Shown here piece by piece: positions 34,659 to 44,200 of a stretch of 64,000 nt of DNA. The notes under the pieces were generated by a model, which did no database searches, was not told where the DNA came from, and was given only the letters and a program-made list of their open reading frames with translations. Within the stretch, counting starts at the first letter, position 1. Each line of letters begins with the position of its first letter. The position numbers were made by a program, and so were the translations under genes. This DNA is from Marinobacterium sp. (GTDB lineage: Bacteria > Pseudomonadota > Gammaproteobacteria > Pseudomonadales > Balneatricaceae). The stretch covers positions 1 through 64,000 of the forward strand of contig JAUWAC010000007.1 of NCBI GenBank assembly GCA_030602245.1, given 5' to 3'.

Positions 34659-35594
34659 TTGAAACGTGATATGGCCTCTTCAAGGGGAATGGGTCAGTTG
34701 GAGTCCGGGGCTGATGCGGTCATTCGGTTCAGTGCGCTGGGTGATTTGGCGGCAGCGTTGCCGGTTCTGCGCGCTTTTCGACGCAAGCCAGTGATCGTTA
34801 CGTCCACGCTGGGTCATGCCTTTCTGAAGGATGAGTTTGACGACTTTCTCGTGCTGCCAGATAAACGTGTGCGTTCGATGCTGCGCCTCGCCTGGGAGAT
34901 GCGGCGTCGGCACTTTCATCAGGTCGTCGACCTGCAAAACAATGATCGTTCAAGGATCCTGCGTCGACTGTCAGGTGCCAAGGTATTTGATAACCGGCAG
35001 ATCTCGCTTAACAAGCCTGCGACCGACATTTTCAGGGGTATAGCAGCGCCTTCGGGACTGCTGGGGGAGATCGATATGATCTTCGAGCCTCGCAGCTCGG
35101 ATTACATCGTGCTCAACTGCGGCTCCAGCGCCAAGTGGGCCTGCAAGCGACTACCGGTTGAAAGGTGGCAGTATATTGCTCGACAGTTGCTTGAGCGCTT
35201 CGGTGTGCGTTTTGTGCTGACAGGTGATGCTTCGGAACGGGAGTATGTGCAGGCACTGGCCTCACAGTTAGAGGGACAAACCGAAGTGTTGGCAGGGAAA
35301 ACGAGTCTTGGGGAGCTGAAACAGGTGCTCAGTGGTGCCCTGTTGACCGTATCAACCGACTCGGCTGCCATGCATATTTCCGCAGTGCAAAAAACACCGA
35401 CTATCGGTTTGTTTGGGCCCACGAGCTGGATTCGGTCTGCTCCATGGGGGCCGTGGTCGATAGCTGTGTATGACCAGGTCTACTATCCCAACGGAACGCC
35501 CCCGGCTCGAAATGTACCGGTTGAAGGGCGCTATTTTGATCACATCGACATATCGGATGCACTTGAGAAACTGGCACCATACCTGCCACGGTAG
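34659..35594 (+). CDS. Family-9 glycosyltransferase (heptosyltransferase-like)
   Basis: About 311 residues. GT-B family 9: AVIRFSALGDLAAALPVLRAF at the start, VVDLQNNDRSRIL, a C-terminal domain with YIVLNCGSSAKWACKRLP, VLAGKTSLGELKQVL and STDSAAMHISAVQKTPTIGLFGPT (the nucleotide-sugar pocket). These enzymes use ADP-heptose to extend the LPS inner core, but some use other donors. The TTG at 34659 with AGGGA nine bases upstream was taken as start; ATGs four and ten codons later are alternatives. GC returns to normal at this gene, downstream of the AT-rich pair. Confidence 0.83.
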   Translation: MKRDMASSRGMGQLESGADAVIRFSALGDLAAALPVLRAFRRKPVIVTSTLGHAFLKDEFDDFLVLPDKRVRSMLRLAWEMRRRHFHQVVDLQNNDRSRILRRLSGAKVFDNRQISLNKPATDIFRGIAAPSGLLGEIDMIFEPRSSDYIVLNCGSSAKWACKRLPVERWQYIARQLLERFGVRFVLTGDASEREYVQALASQLEGQTEVLAGKTSLGELKQVLSGALLTVSTDSAAMHISAVQKTPTIGLFGPTSWIRSAPWGPWSIAVYDQVYYPNGTPPARNVPVEGRYFDHIDISDALEKLAPYLPR

Positions 35595-35633
35595 ATCGTT
35601 ATCGACGGCGTCACGCGACGTGAAAGAGGTTGT

Positions 35634-37079
35634 ATGAAACTGAGAATGCCACGCTTTGATCAAGGTAACGTATTGATCGTGGGCGATCTTATGCTCGATC
35701 GTTTCTGGCACGGTGATACCGGGCGGATTTCGCCTGAGGCGCCGGTGCCGGTCGTGCGGGTCAGACAGGACGAGATGCGTGCGGGTGGAGGCGCCAATGT
35801 GGCAGCCAACGCGGCCGCACTCGGGGCGACGACATCGCTGATCGGTATCGTCGGCAGTGACGCCAACGGTGCGGAGCTGAAGCAACTGCTGGATGCGTCG
35901 AATGTGCGGCATGATCTGGTGGAAAGCCAGAGCGAACCGACCATCACCAAGCTGAGGGTACTGAGCCGCCATCAGCAACTGATTCGGCTTGACTTCGAGG
36001 AGATGTTCAAACAGGACTATGCCCGCCTGATAAGGGAGCGTTTCCAAACGCAGGTGGCGTCGGTGGATGTCGTTGTGCTGTCCGATTATGCCAAAGGGTC
36101 CCTGCATGATGTGCAAACACTCATCGAAATTGCACGTCAGGCGGGCAAGCCGGTTCTCGTCGATCCCAAAGGGACTGATTTTTCGCGCTACCAAGGCGCC
36201 ACTCTGCTGACGCCGAATCTGGCGGAATTCGAAGCGGTCGTGGGACCTTGTACCAGCGAACGAGAGTTGGTCGAGAAAGGGCTGAAACTCGTCAAGTCGT
36301 TGTCGCTTGAGGCGATTCTGGTGACGCGCAGTGAACATGGCATGACGCTGATAGAGCGAGATGGTGCTGAGCATCACTACCCGGCGCGTGCACGCGAGGT
36401 CTTCGATGTGACGGGAGCCGGCGATACGGTGATTTCGACGCTTGCAGCAGGGCTGGCCGCTGGCGAAAGTCTTCAGGCTGCGGTCGCCGTTGCCAATGTG
36501 GCGGCCGGCATTGTCGTAGGGAAGCTGGGCACTGCCCCGGTCAGCGTCCCGGAGTTACGGTCTGTGTTGCAGTCGGAAACCCGCGCTGAGTGTGGTGTTG
36601 TCACGCAGGAGCAGTTGTTACAGGCACTGGAAGAGGCTCGGGCTGCTGGGGAGACGATCGTATTTACCAATGGATGCTTCGATATTCTGCATGCGGGGCA
36701 TGTCGGGTATCTTGAACAGGCGCGTGCCCACGGCGATCGGTTGGTATTGGCGGTAAACGATGATGACTCTGTTCGGCGTCTGAAAGGCGCCGGGCGCCCC
36801 ATCAATCCGGTCGAGCGGCGCATGGCTGTGCTTGCCGGCCTGGTTGCAGTTGACTGGGTCGTTCCGTTCAGTGAAGACACCCCGGAAGCGTTGATTCGTG
36901 CGGTAAAGCCGGACGTTCTTGTCAAAGGAGGCGATTACACACCGGAAACGGTTGTGGGGGCTGATTTTGTCAAAAGCTATGGCGGGCGCGTGGAGTTGAT
37001 GCCGTTTCTTGACCGCTGTTCGACCACGCTGATTGTTGACAAAATCAAGTCGGATGCGACCCAGAATGAGCGAGAGTAG
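35634..37079 (+). CDS. hldE: Bifunctional heptose-7-phosphate kinase/heptose-1-phosphate adenylyltransferase
   Basis: 481 residues. The N-terminal ribokinase-like domain about 1-320 phosphorylates D-glycero-D-manno-heptose 7-phosphate (RVRQDEMRAGGGANVAANA; VTGAGDTVIS with the catalytic Asp). The C-terminal nucleotidyltransferase domain about 340-481 adenylylates the heptose 1-phosphate (FTNGCFDILHAGHVGYL with HxGH, and VKGGDYTPE). Fusion of the two, as in E. coli, is normal. AGAGG precedes the ATG. It is followed by hldD 4 bases after its stop, so kinase, adenylyltransferase and epimerase act in sequence. Confidence 0.96.
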   Translation: MKLRMPRFDQGNVLIVGDLMLDRFWHGDTGRISPEAPVPVVRVRQDEMRAGGGANVAANAAALGATTSLIGIVGSDANGAELKQLLDASNVRHDLVESQSEPTITKLRVLSRHQQLIRLDFEEMFKQDYARLIRERFQTQVASVDVVVLSDYAKGSLHDVQTLIEIARQAGKPVLVDPKGTDFSRYQGATLLTPNLAEFEAVVGPCTSERELVEKGLKLVKSLSLEAILVTRSEHGMTLIERDGAEHHYPARAREVFDVTGAGDTVISTLAAGLAAGESLQAAVAVANVAAGIVVGKLGTAPVSVPELRSVLQSETRAECGVVTQEQLLQALEEARAAGETIVFTNGCFDILHAGHVGYLEQARAHGDRLVLAVNDDDSVRRLKGAGRPINPVERRMAVLAGLVAVDWVVPFSEDTPEALIRAVKPDVLVKGGDYTPETVVGADFVKSYGGRVELMPFLDRCSTTLIVDKIKSDATQNERE

Positions 37080-37083
37080 AGCA

Positions 37084-38085
37084 ATGAGTCTGAATCTCAA
37101 TGGCAAGGCAGTGCTGATTACAGGTGGAGCGGGATTCATCGGCAGTAATCTGGCGCTCACCATCGAACGCCGCTGGCCGGGCGCACGGGTTGTGGTATTT
37201 GACCGGTTTCAGGACGGTACGTGCTTTGGTAACGGCAATCCTATCAGCCTCGGCAGCTGGCAGAACCTGGTCGATTTCCGGGGAGAGGTCCTGTGTGGTG
37301 ATATCAACAACGCCCGGGATCTGGCGCGTCTTGAAGACTACAGCTTCGACTATATCCTGCATCAGGCTGCGATTTCCGACACCCGAGCGGATAATCAGAT
37401 GCTGGTGATGCAAACTAATGTCAATGCGTTTGGTGACTTGCTGTCACTGGCCCGGCGTTGTGGCGCACAGATGATTTATGCGTCAAGCGCCGCGACTTAT
37501 GGGGCGAGCGCATCGCCTCAACGAGTCGGTCAGGAAGCGCCGGATAACGTATATGGCTACAGCAAGCGCGCCATGGATGATCTGGCCGCACGCGTTCGGG
37601 AGCAGGCGCCCGACTTGAAGACGGTCGGGCTGCGCTATTTCAACGTGTACGGGCCCGGCGAATATTTCAAGGGAAAAACGGCTTCGATGGTACTGCAGCT
37701 GGGGCTGCAGATTCTAGATGGCCGTCCTCCACGCCTGTTTGAGGGCTCAGACAGGATCATGCGTGACTTCGTCAATATTGACGATGTTGTCGAGGCCAAT
37801 CTGCTGGCCATGGAAACCCCTCACAGCGGCGTTTACAACGTCGGATTTGGACAGTGTCGCAGTTTCAAGGACATCGCAGATATTTTGCAGCGAGAGCTCG
37901 GAACTGAGTTGCCGATTGACTATTTCCCCAACCCTTATAGCGGATATCAGATGCATACCCAGGCGGATAACAGTTTGTCCGAGCGGGATCTCGGCTATGT
38001 GCCGCGAGTATCGCTGGAGGAGGGGATCGCGGCGTATGTGCCGGACATTCGCAGGATCTATCAGCAGTTCGGCTACCAGGGGTAA
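37084..38085 (+). CDS. hldD: ADP-L-glycero-D-manno-heptose 6-epimerase
   Basis: 333 residues. Extended SDR epimerase that turns ADP-D,D-heptose into ADP-L,D-heptose for the inner core. NAD(P)-binding GGAGFIGSNLAL, active-site ASSAATYG (Ser) and VYGYSKRAMDD (Tyr-x3-Lys), and the substrate loop FNVYGPGEYFKGKTASM. The start at 37084 was chosen by family similarity; an in-frame ATG at 37033 lies inside hldE. Four bases follow before the next family-9 transferase gene at 38089. Confidence 0.95.
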   Translation: MSLNLNGKAVLITGGAGFIGSNLALTIERRWPGARVVVFDRFQDGTCFGNGNPISLGSWQNLVDFRGEVLCGDINNARDLARLEDYSFDYILHQAAISDTRADNQMLVMQTNVNAFGDLLSLARRCGAQMIYASSAATYGASASPQRVGQEAPDNVYGYSKRAMDDLAARVREQAPDLKTVGLRYFNVYGPGEYFKGKTASMVLQLGLQILDGRPPRLFEGSDRIMRDFVNIDDVVEANLLAMETPHSGVYNVGFGQCRSFKDIADILQRELGTELPIDYFPNPYSGYQMHTQADNSLSERDLGYVPRVSLEEGIAAYVPDIRRIYQQFGYQG

Positions 38086-38088
38086 TCG

Positions 38089-39078
38089 ATGCGTATCCTT
38101 GCCATTCGCTTTAGCGGGTTGGGCGATATCGTCATGCTCAGCGGTGTGCTCGCACAGTATCGAAGTCAATATCCCGGCTGTGAAATCACATTGCTCTGCG
38201 ATGTGGTAAATGCGGGGATCGTCACCGAGCTGGGCGGTGTGGTGGATCATGTCATCGCTTTGGATCGCAAGCCGTTTCGGCAACGTCGCTTAGTGGCGTC
38301 GTTGCTGGAGTTGTGGCGTGTCGTGCGCGCGGTACGCCGCAGGCCTTTTGATCGCGTCCTGGACTTTCAGAACTTCGGTGAAACGGGCTTTCTGACGCGA
38401 ATGGCTCGCGCAAAAGAGAAAATCGGTGCGCCGAAGAAGGCCAAGTACGCCGGTGCGTATGACATCTGCGTACCGCTGCGGAAAAGCGGCCATCGCATTC
38501 AGCAGTTCGCCCGCATCGCACAACTACTTCCCGAGATTTACACGCCCAGGCTGGTACTGAGTGAGCGTGCAGAGCGCGTTCGTAAAGAGTTGGCAGCCAT
38601 GACCTCAGGGCCGGTCGTTGGGCTGAATATTGGCTCCAGCCAGGAGTCTCGGCGCTGGTCTGAGCAGCATTTCGCTGAACTGGCGAAGCGCTTGAGCAAG
38701 ACCATGCACATCCGCGTTTTTGCCGGCCCGTCCGAGGCAGACTTGCTGGCGGCCTTTGAGGGTATCGAGAATATCGATGTCTGTACCGGGCTTGATCTTT
38801 CGCAGCTGTCCGGTGCGATAGCGAGCTGTAACGTTCTGGTGAGTAACGATACCGGACCGGCACATATTGCCGGTGCCTTGCAGGTGCCGCTGGTGACACT
38901 GTTTTCGACCGGGGATGACGACGAGGTGGGTGCTGTCGGTGCGCCGAAATGTTACATAAAACGTATTCCCATCAATGCCATTGATGTCGGCGAAGTTGAA
39001 GCGCGGGTCACGTCTTTACTGGAACAGCTGTCAGCCCCCTTCGGAGAGGATGCTGTCAACGGCCTCGGACAGGTCTGA
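38089..39078 (+). CDS. Second family-9 glycosyltransferase (heptosyltransferase-like)
   Basis: 329 residues with ILAIRFSGLGDIVMLSGVLAQY at the start, RVLDFQNFGETGFLTRM, then VVGLNIGSSQESRRWSEQHF and SNDTGPAHIAGALQVPLVTLFS in the C-terminal domain. The SNDTGPAH pocket is typical of WaaC/WaaF/WaaQ type enzymes. It is the last gene of the hldE-hldD unit. Its 3' end overlaps the 3' end of gmhB (opposite strand) by 48 bases. With only two such enzymes here it could be heptosyltransferase I or II; which one cannot be told. Confidence 0.85.
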   Translation: MRILAIRFSGLGDIVMLSGVLAQYRSQYPGCEITLLCDVVNAGIVTELGGVVDHVIALDRKPFRQRRLVASLLELWRVVRAVRRRPFDRVLDFQNFGETGFLTRMARAKEKIGAPKKAKYAGAYDICVPLRKSGHRIQQFARIAQLLPEIYTPRLVLSERAERVRKELAAMTSGPVVGLNIGSSQESRRWSEQHFAELAKRLSKTMHIRVFAGPSEADLLAAFEGIENIDVCTGLDLSQLSGAIASCNVLVSNDTGPAHIAGALQVPLVTLFSTGDDDEVGAVGAPKCYIKRIPINAIDVGEVEARVTSLLEQLSAPFGEDAVNGLGQV

Positions 39079-39582
39079 GAATATGCGGGTGCCCTGAGGT
39101 AATTGCTCGCGCTTGTCGGCCAGTGTTCGCTCTCCTTTGCCGGTGCGTACCAAAATGGGGTGACAACCTCTTGCGGCCCCTGCTTCCAGGTCTCGCAGGC
39201 TATCACCGATCATCCAGCACTCCTCGACTTCCTCCTGTTCATAGTGTCCCAGAATACGGTCGATAAGACCGGGTAATGGTTTGCGACAGAGGCAGTCATG
39301 ATGGGGGAGGTGAGGGCACCACTCGATATGATCGATGCGGCCGCCATGAAGTGCGACCAGCTCCAGCATCTTCGAGTGCATGGCGTCGAGTGTCTCCTCG
39401 GTGAAGTACCCCCGCGCCAGCCCGGATTGGTTCGTTGCAACGCAGACCCGAAAACCTGCCAGGCTGAGCTGCGCGATCGCTTCGATACTGCCCGGCAGCG
39501 GGATCCACTCCTCGCAGCTTTTAACGTATGCGTCGGAGTCCTGGTTGATGACACCGTCGCGATCGAGTATGACCAGCTTCAT
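39031..39582 (-). CDS. gmhB: D-glycero-beta-D-manno-heptose 1,7-bisphosphate 7-phosphatase
   Basis: 183 residues. HAD-family phosphatase removing the 7-phosphate. The nucleophile motif is ILDRDGVINQDSD, motif II is VATNQSG, and the zinc loop is WCPHLPHHDCLCRKP with its Cys/His ligands. Motif IV is GDSLRDLEAG. Start set at the ATG at 39582 by family alignment. It overlaps gmhA by the stop/start arrangement. The gene runs convergently into the family-9 transferase gene with 48 bases shared. Confidence 0.94.
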   Translation of the reverse strand: MKLVILDRDGVINQDSDAYVKSCEEWIPLPGSIEAIAQLSLAGFRVCVATNQSGLARGYFTEETLDAMHSKMLELVALHGGRIDHIEWCPHLPHHDCLCRKPLPGLIDRILGHYEQEEVEECWMIGDSLRDLEAGAARGCHPILVRTGKGERTLADKREQLPQGTRIFSDLSEAVDSILSEGG

Positions 39583-40142
39583 CGGGACGCCACCTGTGTG
39601 TCGAGATACTCGCAAATCCAGTGCCCGATAAAAATATGTGCTTCCTGAATGCGTGCTGTTTCGCTGCTGGGAACGCGGATGCACTGATTGCTGATGGTTT
39701 TGATACGTCCGCCATCTTCCCCGGTCCAGCTCCAGGTCACGGCACCGATCTCATTTGCTGCCGTAATGCCGCGGATCACATTTTCACTGTTACCGGACGT
39801 TGACAGGCCGATGACCAGGTCCTGAGGTTTGCACAGCGCTTCTATCTGGCGGGAAAAGAGCGTGTCGAAGCAGTAGTCATTCGTGTGCGCTGTCAGAATC
39901 GATGTGTCGACTGTAAGGGCCAGCGCTGCCAGTGGCTTGCGTTCGTTACGATAGCGGACAACAAATTCGGCAGCCAGGTGCTGGCAGTCTGCCGCACTGC
40001 CGCCGTTGCCCATGAACATCACTTTACCGCCGTTATGCAGGCAGCGGAGAACATCTTCGGCTTGAGCCTCGACTTCCGGCTGGAGAGTATCAAGGCGAGA
40101 AAACAGTGAACGATGGCGCTCTAAAGCGTGCTGGAATGACAT
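39579..40142 (-). CDS. gmhA: Sedoheptulose 7-phosphate isomerase
   Basis: 187 residues, SIS domain. Converts sedoheptulose 7-phosphate to heptose 7-phosphate, the first step for ADP-heptose. GNGGSAADCQHLAAEFVVRY carries the Ser and the zinc/phosphate ligands; LVIGLSTSGNSENVI is the second phosphate loop. The length matches the family. With gmhB it completes the set of four heptose functions in this locus, but on the opposite strand to hldE-hldD. Confidence 0.95.
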   Translation of the reverse strand: MSFQHALERHRSLFSRLDTLQPEVEAQAEDVLRCLHNGGKVMFMGNGGSAADCQHLAAEFVVRYRNERKPLAALALTVDTSILTAHTNDYCFDTLFSRQIEALCKPQDLVIGLSTSGNSENVIRGITAANEIGAVTWSWTGEDGGRIKTISNQCIRVPSSETARIQEAHIFIGHWICEYLDTQVASR

Positions 40143-40286
40143 GGTGGCTCCGTAGTCGCGGCCGGTCGTGGTACCGGTATACCTTATATTATTTATGATT
40201 ATTCATGCAGAGTTGTGACTTTCGGCAGCGGGAAGCGCCGGTCATTTCGTGTTGGCTCCGCCTGTTATGTCCGCCGAAATCAGCAT
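40143..40286. other. AT-rich promoter region upstream of gmhA
   Basis: 144 bases with an AT-rich core at 40180-40205. On the minus strand, TATAAG and TAATAT runs could serve as -10 of gmhA-gmhB. No strong terminator for the upstream transferase gene is seen. Confidence 0.35.
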
Positions 40287-41333
40287 CTAAGAAAGCATCT
40301 GCCTGTACAGGCTGATGTAGGCACTCATGACGCTATTGGCAGTGTATCGGTGTTGATATTCCTCGTATCCAGCCAGTACCAGCTGCTGGGATAGCGACGT
40401 ATCGTTGGCGAGTCGGAGAACGGCCTGGCTGAGTTCGTCAGCCTTGTTCTTCTGAAAGATGAGGGCCGTTTTTTCGTGTTCCGTGATGGCGGTGGCACCT
40501 TCAGAGTCTGAGCTGATCAGCGGTAAGCGGTGTGACCAGGCTTCGAGCAGGACGCTGCCGAATGCTTCACGCCGAGAGGGTACCAGGAAGAAATCGCTGA
40601 TGTAGCAGTACTGGGAAATATTGTCCGTCCATCCCACCAGATGCACGCGGTTGTGCAGGCCGAGTTGATCAATCTGCTGGCGCAGGGTGGACTCTTCGGG
40701 CCCATTACCGGCCAAAATATAAACATACTCTTCAGGCAGCAGGGCTAATGCTTCGAGTGCAGTATCCAGCCCTTTAACACTGTGCAGGCGTGCGGGGGTG
40801 AAAAGCACTTTTTTCCCGGCCAGCTGCAATTGGCTGCGCAGTCGGGATGAAACGGCCGGATCTTCGCTGATGGGCGGGTTGACGAAGTTGGGTATAACGG
40901 CAGTGCGTGCTGCCGGGTACCCGCTGTCCCGAACATGTCGGGCAAGGTCTTCGGTGGCACCGACCAGCCAGTCCATGTGTTTGAAGTTTTTTACAGCGTA
41001 GTAGCCGCCCAGACGGCCTAAATTCAGCGTGCCTTCAACCGGAGGCATCAGGCTGGCGGCTCGACTCATCCAGCATTGGGCAACCTGCGCCTTTTCATGC
41101 AGGGCAATGTGCTTGAGGCGCAAACGGGTATAGATATCCCATCGACCCTTAAAGGGCAGTTCATAGACCGTCAGCGGAGTGGACTTGAACTGCTCTGCCA
41201 ACCACGAGCCTTGTCGTACCACTACGACGACCCGCGTTTCTGCACGCTGATTCATCTCCAGACAGAAGCGGAGGTAGTGGGACTCGGCTCCCCCCGGGTT
41301 TTTGGCGCCGCAGACCTGCATTACGGTGATCAT
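40287..41333 (-). CDS. Family-4 glycosyltransferase, second
   Basis: 348 residues. VMQVCGAKNPGGAESHYLRF at the N-terminus, donor domain with LFTPARLHSVKGLDTALEAL, ILAGNGPEESTL and VPSRREAFGSVLLEAWSHRLPLI (E-x7-E). It probably acts on LPS core, as its ATG overlaps the stop of the lipid A acyltransferase gene, putting both in one transcript. Acceptor unknown. Confidence 0.87.
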   Translation of the reverse strand: MITVMQVCGAKNPGGAESHYLRFCLEMNQRAETRVVVVVRQGSWLAEQFKSTPLTVYELPFKGRWDIYTRLRLKHIALHEKAQVAQCWMSRAASLMPPVEGTLNLGRLGGYYAVKNFKHMDWLVGATEDLARHVRDSGYPAARTAVIPNFVNPPISEDPAVSSRLRSQLQLAGKKVLFTPARLHSVKGLDTALEALALLPEEYVYILAGNGPEESTLRQQIDQLGLHNRVHLVGWTDNISQYCYISDFFLVPSRREAFGSVLLEAWSHRLPLISSDSEGATAITEHEKTALIFQKNKADELSQAVLRLANDTSLSQQLVLAGYEEYQHRYTANSVMSAYISLYRQMLS

Positions 41334-42274
41334 AGTGAATCTGGCTCGTTAGCGGAGTTGTTGTACAGGTAGTTCTTCCCCTTCGGATGCGTCTTGAAGC
41401 GTCGATGCACCCACATGTACTGCGCCGGATCCTTGCGGATGGCACGCTCGATCTCAGCATTGACGCGGGTGGCATCGGCGACATCGTCGCCGCTGGGGAA
41501 GGGTTCGATCACCGGGAACAGTTCAAGTTCATAACGACCGTCCGGCAGTCGGTGCTGGGCCAGCATCAGGATCGGCGAGCCGTTCAGTTTGGCAAGCCGG
41601 CTGGTGGCCGTGATCGTGGCCGCGCTGACGCCAAAGAAGGGCGCATACACTGACTGTTTGCGACCGAAGTCCTGGTCAGGGGCGTACCAGATAATATGGT
41701 TTTTTTTCAGCGCACGGATAACCGAGCGGATATCTGAGCGTTCGATCGCCTGACCGAAGTAGCGCTGGCGGCCGCGCGTGATGATCCGCTCCATCAGTGG
41801 ATTGTTGTGACGACGGTACATCGCATCCACCGGGAAGTAATCGGAGAACAGAAGTCCGCCCAGATCCAGCGTCGAAAAATGCGCGCCGAGCAGCAGTACC
41901 CCGTGGCCCTGTGCATGGGCCCGCTCGAGGTGTTCGCGACCCTTGAAGATGACCCGATTATGGAAGGCGGACCTGGGGGTCCACCAGGCCATCGCGGTTT
42001 CAAAGATCCCGATGCCGTTGTTGGCGAAGGTTTCGCGCACCAGAGCTTCGCGTTCCTGTGCGCTTTTTTCGGGGAAGCAGAGTGCCAGATTGACGCGTAC
42101 CACGTGTCGTCGCTGCGGCAGGCAGAGGTAAAGCGCTTTGCCGAGCCAGCGTCCGAGCCGATATTGCGCGCCCAGTGGCAGCCGATTGCACAGCCACAGC
42201 AGGGCGATGCCGATCCAGGTCAGCCAGTAGCGTGGGTGAAGAAACGTGTTATCGGAATCTGTTGCGCGGGTCAT
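41330..42274 (-). CDS. lpxL: Lipid A late acyltransferase (LpxL/HtrB family)
   Basis: 314 residues. Adds a secondary acyl chain from acyl-ACP to Kdo2-lipid IVA at the inner membrane. One N-terminal hydrophobic anchor (about 15-33) and the catalytic HX4D motif (LLGAHFSTLDLGG). Further markers are YRRHNNPLMERII and the Arg/Glu near GRQRYFGQAI. LpxL versus LpxM cannot be separated by eye; the gene symbol follows the commoner form. Divergent from msbA, which exports the product. Confidence 0.88.
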   Translation of the reverse strand: MTRATDSDNTFLHPRYWLTWIGIALLWLCNRLPLGAQYRLGRWLGKALYLCLPQRRHVVRVNLALCFPEKSAQEREALVRETFANNGIGIFETAMAWWTPRSAFHNRVIFKGREHLERAHAQGHGVLLLGAHFSTLDLGGLLFSDYFPVDAMYRRHNNPLMERIITRGRQRYFGQAIERSDIRSVIRALKKNHIIWYAPDQDFGRKQSVYAPFFGVSAATITATSRLAKLNGSPILMLAQHRLPDGRYELELFPVIEPFPSGDDVADATRVNAEIERAIRKDPAQYMWVHRRFKTHPKGKNYLYNNSANEPDSL

Positions 42275-42423
42275 GGTGGGTACCTTGAATGTGCGCCTAT
42301 TCTACGGACAGCACCGGGGCGCAGCAAATCGTCGCCGCCGTGTCAGACGCGGGCCCTGCGCGACGTTACTACCCGAAACCGCGGTATGTATAATGTCCGG
42401 CTTCAGATGCAGAAAGGTTGCGC

Positions 42424-44190
42424 ATGAGTAAATCCGCAAAGCAGCAATCAACACCGGCCGTTGAAGGCACCTGGCAGCTGTACCGGCGGCTGCTGGTCTA
42501 CGTGAAACCCTACTGGTTTGCATTCGTCATCAGCTTTCTGGCGTTCGCACTGTATGGCGCGACGCAGGCGTGGTCGGCGCGCTGGCTTGAGCTGGTGGTC
42601 AATGCGGTCGAGCAGGGCGCTCTTGAGCAGCGCACCATGCTGGCGCTGATGGTGCTGGGTATTTTCGCGCTGCGGGGTGTGGCCACGTTTGTTGGCAACT
42701 ACACCATCAGTCATGTGGCGCGGCAGGTGATTCATGGGCTGCGCACAGATCTGTTCGATCGCATGCTGACGCTGCCGGCCAGCTATTATCACCAGAATGC
42801 CAGTGGCCACCTGCTGGCGAAGCTGACCTACAATGTGGAGCAGGTGACGGGTGCGGTCACCGATGCGGTGAAGACGGCGCTGCGCGAAGGACTTACCGTG
42901 ATCGGCTTGTCGGCTTACCTGCTGTATCTGAACTGGAAGCTGACGCTGATCTTCGTGCTTGCTGCGCCGTTTATCGGCCTTGTCGTCACGGTGGCGTCAC
43001 GCCGCATCCGCAAGCTCAGTCGACGGCTGCAGGAATCCGTCGGAGACATTACCAGCGCGGCATCGGAGACGATCAAGGGCTATCAGATCGTGCGTATCTT
43101 CGGGGGTACCGAGTTCGAGCGTGACCGCTTTCATGGTGCCAGTGAGCACAACCGCCGCCAGTTCATGAAGATGGTGGTGACCCAGTCGCTGAACACGCCG
43201 ACGGTACAGTTCCTGATTGCGATGGCACTGGCAGGACTTCTGTTTGTGGCCATGCACCCCGATGTCATGGGGGAGATGACGACCGGTGGTTTTGTGGCGT
43301 TTCTCACCGCCGCGGGCCTCATTACCAAGCCGCTGCGTCAACTGACCGATCTGAGCAGCGTGATTCAGAAAGGTGTGGCTGCATCCGAGGCGGTATTCGA
43401 GGTGATGGACGTGGAGCCGGAGCGTGACAGCGGCACACGCAGCGTTGAGCGCGTCTCAGGTGCCCTTGAGATGCGCGGGCTCGGGTTCAGATACCCGGGG
43501 CAGGAGCAGCCGGCGTTGCAGGATGTTTCACTCCATATTCCCGCCGGCAAGACGGTGGCACTGGTCGGCCGGTCGGGCAGTGGCAAGTCGACACTGGCCT
43601 CTCTGTTGCCCCGTTTCAATGATGGCTGGCAGGGCGAGGTCCTGCTGGATGGCGTACCGCTGCAAGAGTACACGCTTGAGAGTCTGCGCAGTCAGATTGC
43701 TCTTGTGAACCAGCAGGTGGTGCTGTTCAACGGCACCATCGCCGACAATATCGCCTACGGGGCGATGGCCGGGGCCAGCGAAGAGCAGATCCTCGCGGCC
43801 GCGAAGGCGGCGCATGTGACCGAGTTTCTCGAGCGGATGCCGGAGGGTATCCATACGATGGTAGGTGAAAACGGTGTGCTGCTTTCCGGTGGCCAGCGCC
43901 AGCGCATCGCGATTGCGCGGGCGATCCTCAAGAATGCGCCGCTGCTGATTCTGGATGAGGCCACATCGGCACTGGATACGGAATCGGAGCGCCACATTCA
44001 GGCGGCACTGGCCGAGGTGGTCAAGGGGCGCACGACGCTGGTGATCGCACACCGCCTGTCGACGATCGAGAGCGCGGACCTGATCGTCGTCATGGACCAT
44101 GGTCGTGTCGTCGAACAGGGGACGCACGAGGAGCTGCTGGCCAGAGGCGGCGCGTATGCGACCCTTCACGCCATGCAGTTCCAGGATTGA
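42424..44190 (+). CDS. msbA: Lipid A-core flippase MsbA
   Basis: 588 residues, half-type ABC exporter with six membrane segments about 20-310 and an ATPase about 340-580. Walker A VGRSGSGKSTLASLL, Q-loop near ALVNQQVVLFNGTIADNI, signature LLSGGQRQRIAIARAI, Walker B LLILDEATSALD. It moves lipid A-core to the periplasmic leaflet. Start at ATG 42424 (AAAGG upstream), two codons after a possible TTG. The waaA gene starts 10 bases after its stop. Confidence 0.95.
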   Translation: MSKSAKQQSTPAVEGTWQLYRRLLVYVKPYWFAFVISFLAFALYGATQAWSARWLELVVNAVEQGALEQRTMLALMVLGIFALRGVATFVGNYTISHVARQVIHGLRTDLFDRMLTLPASYYHQNASGHLLAKLTYNVEQVTGAVTDAVKTALREGLTVIGLSAYLLYLNWKLTLIFVLAAPFIGLVVTVASRRIRKLSRRLQESVGDITSAASETIKGYQIVRIFGGTEFERDRFHGASEHNRRQFMKMVVTQSLNTPTVQFLIAMALAGLLFVAMHPDVMGEMTTGGFVAFLTAAGLITKPLRQLTDLSSVIQKGVAASEAVFEVMDVEPERDSGTRSVERVSGALEMRGLGFRYPGQEQPALQDVSLHIPAGKTVALVGRSGSGKSTLASLLPRFNDGWQGEVLLDGVPLQEYTLESLRSQIALVNQQVVLFNGTIADNIAYGAMAGASEEQILAAAKAAHVTEFLERMPEGIHTMVGENGVLLSGGQRQRIAIARAILKNAPLLILDEATSALDTESERHIQAALAEVVKGRTTLVIAHRLSTIESADLIVVMDHGRVVEQGTHEELLARGGAYATLHAMQFQD

Positions 44191-44200
44191 CGGGGCGATC

